From Phoronis ovalis (taxonomy: Eukaryota; Phoronida; Phoronidae): 20,975 bases of DNA. Of this stretch, positions 1 through 9,000 are shown in pieces. The stretch is from the NCBI GenBank assembly GCA_028565635.1, contig JAOXYB010040506.1, forward strand, positions 6,965 to 27,939, in the 5' to 3' direction. The number at the start of each line of letters is the position of its first letter. Within the stretch, counting starts at the first letter, position 1. The translations under genes were made by a program, and so were the position numbers. Under the pieces are notes generated by a model. That model had not been told where the DNA came from. It ran no database searches and saw nothing but the letters and a program-made list of their open reading frames with translations.

Positions 1-84
1 AACATTTTTTCCTCCCCCCCCCCCCACGGCGCGCGGGGGTTTTTTTTTTTTCCCCCCTCCCCCCCCCCCCCCCCCCCCCCCCCC
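1..84. repeat. C-rich/T-rich homopolymer tract at the window edge
   Basis: Runs of C (up to about 26 in a row), a run of 13 T and a short GC-rich patch make up almost the whole stretch. It is immediately followed by a doubled tcaaattcg (86-105). Such composition contrasts with the AT-rich remainder and suggests either a true poly-C/poly-G simple repeat or poor consensus at a contig edge. Confidence 0.8.
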
Positions 85-923
85 GCGTCAAATTCGGTCA
101 AATTCGCTGTTATCCAGATATCTCAAGAAGGCAATGTGATATCCATTTATAACAACTGTGGTTTTGAGTAAGTTTATTATGTAACAAAGTGTAATAAAAG
201 ATAGCTAATCAGCTCCAGGTCATGCTCAGATTTTCTTTGTATTACACAGTATGAGCAGCAAAGTGATGGAGTTGAATCAGTCTAAGTATGAATTGTGAAT
301 GTGTATTTGAATCATACAGCAAGCAATTAGAAGAATTCTATAATAATTGCTTTTGTTATCCATGTTTTCTATAGGCATCTATATTTCTCACCAGCTGTAA
401 ACTTCACTAGGGCCAATCATGAATCTCTCCAACTGGCAGCATTCTTGGCTGGGGGTACACTCTCCTGAATGTCTAGTTTATTTATATATTGTGCCAGTGG
501 ATTCACTTGAAAGAGCGGTTGAGAGTTTTTAAATTATTGCTACCTGGATGGCCATGTTATCTGAATATAAAATCTGTATAGTAACAAATTGGAAAACAAT
601 CTTTGTTGTGGTCCATGCAGACCATGCGTAACCACAGCTAATATATAAATTTAAAAAGTATCTTTTAGTAGGACCTGTACTGATCTTAGTATAGTTTCAG
701 TAGTTGGTCACCTGGAGTTGCTGAGAATTAAACTTCATTGTACTTAAAGGAAGCACAGACTGAACAGTTTGTAGATAAATTAGTAATTTCTATAAGTAGC
801 AGCTGGTTGCATGTTTTTGGTAGACATAAAAACAAAATTTTAACATGAATATTAAAAAATATAATTAAAGATTGAATTTTGATAAATTAGTCATCTCAAT
901 CTCTTTCTCCTGAGGATAAGACT
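85..923. other. non-coding upstream DNA
   Basis: AT-rich sequence without a supported coding exon. A donor-like GTAAGT at 168-173 could end a 5' UTR exon of the vac8-like gene, but nothing else supports it. Confidence 0.4.
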
Positions 924-927
924 TATA

Positions 928-1335
928 GGTTGTTCAGACTACGTTTTTGGAACCGGTTCGAGATCGAGCTGAATACGGTTATAAATAATAGTGTGAACGC
1001 AAAGGGATTACCTCAAACCGGTTCCCACTAGGAGAGGTGATTTGAATTCGGTTTTGAGTAGGAACAGGTTCCATCTCTGTAGTGTGAACGATCAATCCAG
1101 ATTGATGATGTTGTACGATTGTGCATGCATCGCCTTGAAATTATATATATATACATACATACATACATACATACATACATACACACATACACACATACAC
1201 ATACATACATATATGGGGTTACAGTAGAATCCAGTTACGTTAAAAGTAGTGTGAACGCGTAACAGGATTCAAGTTGATCTGGTTATGGATCCAGATCGAG
1301 CTCGAACCGTTTCCAAAAAGGTAGTCTGAACGGCC
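928..1335. mobile_element. MITE-like inverted-repeat element, 408 bp
   Basis: The left end (928-976) and the reverse complement of the right end (1287-1335) match at about 43 of 49 positions, sharing TTCAGACTAC, TTTTTGGAA and CGGTTCGAG. Flanking tata at 924-927 and 1336-1339 looks like a 4-bp (or TA) target-site duplication. No transposase is present, so it would be non-autonomous. Inside, agtgtgaacg recurs at 990, 1081 and 1248, with the variant agtctgaacg at 1323 in the right terminus. I cannot assign a superfamily. Confidence 0.8.
1143..1214. repeat. TA and ATAC/ACAC microsatellite inside the MITE-like element
   Basis: A short TA run passes into repeated atac units and interspersed acac units. 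It lies entirely within the inverted-repeat element and explains the Tyr/Ile/His/Thr-rich ORFs seen across it on both strands. Confidence 0.95.
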
Positions 1336-1339
1336 TATA

Positions 1340-1806
1340 AATTTTCATTAGAAAGGATCATATCATTAGATCAGCCCTAGTATCAATGGGAAACAATCTG
1401 GTGTTGTCTAGTAGTGCTGATGGGCTGACCACAAATATCTAACCTGTGTTGTGTGGTTCTGTGGTTCATCAAATCAATGCATGGTGTATAATTTTACAAA
1501 TTCACTGATTTATGATCTATGTACTATGTTGAATATACTATCTGATGCTATATCAGAAAAGAATAAAAGTAGTGTTCTCCATGTATTTGTTGACCACATA
1601 TTGCAGTAAATTTAGAAACCCTTCTTTATTATAGATCATGTAGGAAAACTGTTTTTTTCACATGTTCAAATGATTAAAATACAAGTGTGCAACAGAGCCT
1701 ATTTCTATTATTACATAATGACTTGTGCCATCTTTTCATCATTGGAAACTTTAAGTAAAAGTCTTATTGAAAGTTGTATTTCTTCTATTTATAATTAATC
1801 ATATCA
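1340..1806. other. non-coding upstream DNA
   Basis: AT-rich sequence between the inverted-repeat element and the tandem duplication; I see no coding exon or structured element. Confidence 0.4.
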
Positions 1807-2208
1807 CAATCATTTAATCATCATTTATAAACCAGGAGCTTGTATATATCTATTATGTAAAGGAACTTTGTATAATGTCTCATGTCATTGGTTTTATGAA
1901 GAAAATTGTTTGAAAGCTTTCCAGGATCTTCATCACCTATTATACATGATATATCATTGTATCATCTGAGTCATTTCTTAAAACATCAGGCTACAATCAT
2001 TTACATCATCATCTACTAGGATTTTGTATATATCTATTATGTAACGGAAGTTTGTAAAATGTCTCAGGTCCTTGGTTTTATGAAGAAAATTGGATTGTTT
2101 TTTGCCAACTATCATCCTATTTGAAAGCTTTCCAGAATCTTCATCACCTATTATACGTAATATACCATTGTATCATCTGAGACATTTCATGAAAAATCAG
2201 GCTACAAT
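1807..2208. repeat. diverged tandem duplication, two copies
   Basis: Copy 1 (about 1807-1997) and copy 2 (about 1994-2208) start with caatcattta and end with aggctacaat. They share long blocks such as tgtatatatctattatgtaa, tggttttatgaagaaaatt, tttgaaagctttccag and atcttcatcacctattatac. Copy 2 carries about 28 extra bases in the middle (near 2090-2120). Neither copy codes for protein. Confidence 0.9.
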
Positions 2209-2972
2209 GGTCGGTACATATTTTCGAGACTGAAATGCTGGTAGGCAAACTGATTAAAACTACGCTTTAAATTTTTTTTTTAAATCCAATTCAAATACAC
2301 TGACAATCCATGTATGGGCCCACATTGTACTATTTGGGAAATGATAAAAAAAACTGTTATTTCCCTTTTCTAATGACAATAGGATGCATATGTGTATCAA
2401 ATTTCTAGTCTATATATTGTTTACGCTATTTTGGCAGGAAATAATTGTTAATTCTTTAATAAATAATAAAAAGATAATTTATGCAAAGGTATAATGAAGG
2501 TAAAATTCAAATGACATGATCTGTCGTGGAGATAACAGTTGGTTCAGGCATTCATGATGTCACTATGCAGAAAAGAATTGGTACTGATAGTAACAATTCT
2601 TAAGTAGCATGAGTCAGTTTAATTAAAACTAGACTTATACAATGTGTAATTTAGAGTTCAATTTCATGCCATGCCATATTTATGGTGCTGGAAATTATTC
2701 TAGTACTGTCTGGCAATTTAAGCCTGCTTGCACACTGTTAACATGGATTTTCTAAACTGTATTCTTAATTTGTGTACACCAGAAAAACCTAAACCAAAAC
2801 TGAGTAATTAAAATTTATGACTTGTAGCAGGAGTGCTGAGCATTTTTCGTGTGTAATATATTACAATAAAAATAACAAGTGCAAAAGTAATATACCAATT
2901 CTTGATGAAATTCCAGGAATAAGTGCTTATTGTTTGTGAGAATCAAAATATAATAATTGCATTTTTCTGCAG
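2209..2972. other. non-coding DNA before the first coding exon of the vac8-like gene
   Basis: AT-rich, with frequent stops in all frames. It probably is intron between an unseen 5' UTR exon and the exon at 2973, ending in a pyrimidine-rich acceptor. Confidence 0.4.
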
Positions 2973-3000
2973 GAAAGTTTTGCCAAAAACACAAACAGTC
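2973..3000 (+). other. end of 5' UTR in the first coding exon of the vac8-like gene
   Basis: A pyrimidine-rich acceptor (tttttctgcag, AG at 2971-2972) opens the exon 28 nt before the chosen ATG. The reading frame stays open from the exon start and in the intron only back to a TAA at 2920-2922. Whether these bases are UTR or coding depends on an upstream exon I cannot identify. One possible donor is GTAAGT at 168-173, but that is weak. Confidence 0.5.
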
Positions 3001-6000
3001 ATGGAAAGGTCAAAGAAAGCTAACACCAAGAAAAATGTGACCAGCATCTTAGAGGAGCTTCTTGATCTGCTGCGAAGAATTTGGAATTGTTGTAAAAAAA
3101 TTGTTACTTGTGGATGTTGTGATAAGAATTCAGTAAGCGATGATGTTTTTGAAGCGGAATTAATGGAAGGAGAGAGAACTGCCGTGTACAGCTTACTTCG
3201 ATACTTGGAATCCGGTATTTTTTGCAATCACTATAATATATACTTCTTACCGATTTGAGCTCATTGAGATTAACTGTCACCTTATTAATGGTATTTTTAA
3301 TTGCTACTTTCTCAACTCATTTGTGCGAGAATCATTTGGAGAGATTAGATGTAAGCCTTAAACATAATTATGCTACTGGTTTTAGTTTGTAGTAGTTAGT
3401 ACATCAAGTTTTCTTACATGATTCCATATTGTGAAGACATTCAAATGTGGTGATCCCATAAGCTATATAGCTAGTATATAGACTTATGCCAGGGTTAAAA
3501 TATCAACATTTAAGGTAGTAAACACGCTGCATGACAATTAAACCTGAGACATCTTTTTTTGCAGAGATGGAGGAGAAGCCAAGTATTAATGAGGAGAGAT
3601 TAAGGGCGCTGTGCATACTTACTTACTCTGACAACGTTGAGTTGCAGCGGTCAGCTGCCTTATGCTATGCTGAGTTCAGTGAAAAAAGTATGTCTTAGGT
3701 GTATGGTGGTCCAATGCTTCCACATAATTTAATTTACATAATATTGAACTACTGAATTGCATGGCAGCCCAAATAAATATTGCTTCAGAACTTCCCAATT
3801 TCTTTTGATACCAATTCATCTATAATAGTACAATCTAAATTTTGATTTGAATGAACATTACCAGATTTAAATGGATACTCTTGGAAACTAATAAGAAGGC
3901 CCTGGAACAGTTATTGATTTATATGGTGCATTGCTATAGTTGTTAATTGCTATCATTATATCTCATTTATTTACTTTGCATATACCTGTAAAATAACTGT
4001 ATTTAATCTCAATACTACTGATTGAGAAATTTTATTGTAAAGTGCAGGTACCTTACAAATTAGTGCCAGAATAGCCCAAATCAGGTACACAATGAAAAGG
4101 GTATTTGTAGATTATATTAAGCATTCTAATGTTTCCATAGTAACGCTCTACATTTTTAGTAACCTCTCCCGTGACTGCTGTTAAGTTGGAACCTCTGTTA
4201 GTACTTCTACAAGCTAGAGATGTTGACGTACAAAAAGCAGCTTCACTCGCACTCAGCAACTTTGCTTTAAACGGACCAGGTGAGCTTTGTATTACAAGTA
4301 AATGCTCAAAATCAGCAATATCCGTAAAATGCAGTATTCATATTTCAGGGCCAATTATAATTTATGTAAGCCCAAAATCTGTGTATGGGTTAACTTTAGA
4401 TCCTGAATATATATCTGTATAATTTTGTGGAGATCACAGGAAATGTAATGATGTTGGCGCAGTTGTAATCTTTAGCACCATAATGGGTAATAATCGGAGA
4501 TTATGTTTGGGACATCAAATTATGGGCCAAAATCACAGAGTTGCTTTACTGTTGGGGGTAGCATATGTACCAATTATTATAAGCAAAATTTTTCTTAATA
4601 TCTTTTATATCTAAATGGCATAATTCTGGATCTTAAACAGGTAACTTGTATTATATTGTAACATGGAGATTGTGTAGTATTTTGTAATAATTTAGTACTC
4701 GAGGACAAATGAAACTTAGTGATATATTAGACATGCAGGCTTTGGCTCATTGTATATTCTCTTTTTATTTGCTAAATCATGTGACATAAGCTTGTGTAAT
4801 GAATATTGATATTTGGTTATAATAAGTAATACTTTTTATCATAAACTTATGTGTATGTATTGCTAAAGTCAATACTTTCCAGTCATCTGTTGATTACAAC
4901 TTATTGGTCTGTACTTTTCTTTTTTAATTTTCATAATAAAAATGAAAAAATAGACATAAAATTAAACTTTTTTGCAAAACTTTTACTTTAAAGTACTTCA
5001 CGTGATTGTTTATGAAATATAAATTTTTAAAATTACATTTTACCCCAATAGTGGCTTTAATCAGGTCACATGACCAAAATTCAAGTTGTGCAACATCACA
5101 ATTTTAAAGCTCAGCTAACTTTTTTAAAAAATAGATAATATTTTTAAATGTTTATCTCTTCATTTTAATTTATACTAATTAGAGAACGCATATGCATCTC
5201 AATATATCTGGAGACTTACTATTAATGCAAATTCAACTATATTAATTCTTTTTTTAGGGGAGAATTAGCATATGTTAATGTATTATTAATACAATTTTCC
5301 ATAGCGTTGCACAGCTGCTGAAATCATTCAAAGATGTTGCACATGAGCAATACAATAAAATTAATTACAAAAAAATAAAAGGAACATTTGTCTGATAAAT
5401 GTATACTGTCACCAAATAAAAACAAACTATTGCTGATCACAGAAAATAGTCTATTTATTCAAATAAAATTTCAAATAGTAATCCACCAAGTAGCATACAA
5501 AACTTCAGTTGATGTTGGATTTACACACAGGTCAAATCTTTAAGTGAGTCATTTAATGTTAAAGGTTCATGATATGGTAGTTGAACTATTACGAAAACAA
5601 AAATGATGTAACAACAAGATTTGTTTTTATATTGTACTACTGATTGCAGTTTTCAAAATTTTAATAAAAGTCGCTCTGGAACTCATGTGGATTACAATAT
5701 ATAATATAAGATGAATGTAAACTTTAATACGATTGATTGATTAAGTAATGTCTTATAATCATATTAATTCTGTATTTGACAACTTTTTAGCATTAATAGT
5801 ATTCACATAGAATTGTATGTTTCAGGTAATAAATGGCATTAAAAATATTGATGGAATTATGTTTCAGATAATAAATTGGTGGCATTAGTATTTGATTAAA
5901 TGTTATCTGTTTTTAAGATGTCAATAAGGATTTGATTATGTCAATTGGCGCCGTGAAACCTTTGGTTAATCTTCTCAAGTCAAAGAACATTGATGTTCAG

Positions 6001-9000
6001 TGCAATGCTTGTGGTTGTCTCACAACATTGGCTACCGTGGGTAAGTGGAATTTTACTGTTGTGCATTGCTGAGATTTCGCTAGTCACTATGGAAATGCAG
6101 TTTGTGAACTATGCAAGGCATGCTGTAAATTTTATTGACATACTCTTGTCAGAGAAGCTCATTGGTGATTTCCAGTTTTCCTATTCATTCACCAGAGACT
6201 ACCAGTGGTATAATGAGGCACTGCATCTTTTTGAAGATCCAAAAGTTCAGAGTAGCATCAGTTTGTGGTTGTATTGTATAAATTGTATTAAATTAAAATT
6301 AGTTATTATTGCAATTAAATATTAGATCGAAAATGATTCTTTGTTTGCCTAGTGCACCTCCTTGATACATTTAATTAATTGGACAACTAGGCTGGTCCAG
6401 ACCAAAAGCTGAATCTTAAAGGAATAATTTCCAAAAGAATTATCAGAATTACACGATTTGTCATTAAGTTATAGTTAACACAAAAAATGTTATGAAGCAT
6501 TTTTGGAGGCAACCATATCTTCTCCTAAATAAACCATAATGCATTGCATAGACTTCCTATGATTATAGTAATAAATCTGCATGTAAATGTTCTTTTGATG
6601 ATCTCAATGCTGAAATGCAATATTTTTTAGAATAAACATAGTACCTGAATAATTCTATAAGAAACCATTGTTTTATATTGTATTATAATTTTATTTGTAG
6701 ATGCCAATAAACAGGTAATCATAAAAGCTGGTGCTGTCAAACAATTTTTGAACTTAACAAAGTCCAGTGATATCCGCATACAACGAAATACTATGGGTGC
6801 CCTACTCAACCTTACCCATCTCCGTAAGTATTTGTTAAGTGATCTGTTATTTCTTTTTCCAGTTATAATCAAAGCTTTTGTTGTCATCTCATCATCTTTC
6901 TTTATTGTTGAGAAGAAAAACAGCCAGCTTCTTGCTTCTACCAGCGATTGCCATCATAGAGAAAGATTTTGAAATTGCATCAAAGGTTTTAATTGTCACT
7001 TTAATTTATCTGCTTCGTTACTTAAGAGGGTTATCATACTAGTAGCTAGAAAGACCCAGTGAAACAAAAAAAAATCAGCTTTTCATAATTATTGGCTAAC
7101 TAAAAATTTTATTTTGTGCTTAGGAACTACATATATTGTGAATTTTGTTTCTAATTTTTATTTCTTAATAATTTTAGAATCAAATCGTGATGAATTAGTC
7201 AGCCTTGGTGCTATACCAATATTTGTTGACAGTCTTCGCTCACATGACCCTGATGTGCAATATTATTGTGCGGCAGCCATAAGTAACATTGCGGTCAATG
7301 ACAAACACCGAACAATGCTGGTAGCTATTGGTTACTATGATGTTCTCACTCAACTTATTGGATTGTTATCCTCAACTAATGAAAAGGTAAGAATTGTAAT
7401 TTTATCCAGCCTTAACTTTCGTTTTCTTGACAAAGTGTTATTGGGCTCGTTGTCGGAAATGTTGTAAAGTTACAGTTCCGTAAATCAAGGACTTACAGAA
7501 ACAAAATGTGTTGTCAGAAAAAATCGTAACTTTATAATTCGTGCAAGTACCTTTACAGAGTTACAGAATCATAAGTATTTACGGAAATCATAAATATATA
7601 CGGAATCATAACTTTATGATGCTTATGCCAATGAGCCCCATGTCTCAAACAATAATCACTGTCTGCTAATGTAGCAGCTTCTCGTATCCCTTTTTCTGAA
7701 GACTTGCACAGCTGGATCATAATAGTTGCATAGAAAATTAGTTTTACACTTCTGCACCTTCTGAAGAGGAAAGCTGCTAATGAAAATACAGAAGCGGGTA
7801 AATTTATTTGTGAGCAGTAAATTTAGGTTTACTATAATTAGTTGTACCAATGTCTATAAAAAAATGTGATAACTAAATATGTAAGAAAATTGGAGATATG
7901 GTAATTATAAAAAACAAAGTACATTTTGATGATACAACAGTTTCTGGACAATTCTGCTGGCATCATTTATAAAACAACCACTTTAGCAGGTGCTCTGAGT
8001 GATGTTTATTCAGCTTTCAAGTGTAATTTTTGGTTACCTTTTGACTGTCTGTTATTACATTATTCAAAATACATGTAAATATAATTCGTAAAACAAAGGA
8101 TTCTGAAATATCAATGGCTAGTTAATAAAGCAAAATAATATCGTGTTGAGAAAACAGTCATTCTAAATAGGAATTCTAGTTGATATTCATAGTATATACA
8201 TTTTTGTTTCATTTTTCCTAGGTATTATGTCAGGCATGCATAGCCTTGAGAAATCTTGCTTCTGATAGTAAGTACTGTTCTATAATATGTTTATAAATTG
8301 CTCAATCCTAACTTTTTTCATGAGAAATTGAAAAGACTTGCAGTATGCAATTTTGTATATTATATAATTAATATCTAAATAAAGTGAAAGTTCAACAACT
8401 GTCTGAGTTAGCTTTATGAGACTAGCTTTTATACAGATCTGTACAGCCTTTAAAAATGATTTATGTAATTGTGGTTTATTTATGCTGTAGTTAATACCAT
8501 GTAATGTGCATGGTTTTTGGTTCATGCTCAAGAAGACCGAATAAATAGGTGACCTAGACGAGTAATTAATTTAGAATTTGACTAAAAACATTACTCTACT
8601 GATGTTTAATGTCCTGTAACCATGCCTATTAAAGTGCAACCAGGATGAGAAAAAAAACATTGTACAATCAGGTCATTTGTCTACATTTGTTTCAGGTGAC
8701 AATCAGGTACTTATTGTTCGATTTGGTAGTTTGCTACCTTTGAATCATATCTTGTCAAGATCATCTCCAGAATGCATTGCAGTTGCAGTGGCCTGTTTAC
8801 GCAATCTCGCCATTCACAAAGCCAATGAGGTAAGCAGGGAAAAATTTGTTTAAGATTATTCATTTTAAGAACTGCAGTAAAGTTCAAATATAATTACTAT
8901 CAGTAATAGAAAGACCTCTATATCAGTTGTTGTGACCTCTGGTAGAGACTACCCCAAGTTGTTAGGTGGGTTTCTTGACTTGCTGTCACTGATAACATAT

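Noticed and set aside
1028-1227. Two overlapping ORFs of about 60 codons on opposite strands
   Set aside because: They are translations of the TA/ATAC microsatellite and flanking inverted-repeat element; composition is trivial Tyr/Ile/Thr/His.
2943-3227. 94-codon minus-strand ORF over the first coding exon of the vac8-like gene
   Set aside because: Antisense shadow of a well-supported exon; no independent motif or splice context.
5990-6325. 111-codon plus-strand ORF overlapping exon 4 and running into intron 4
   Set aside because: It is in another frame than the ARM coding frame and crosses a strong donor (GTAAGT at 6041); no family resemblance.
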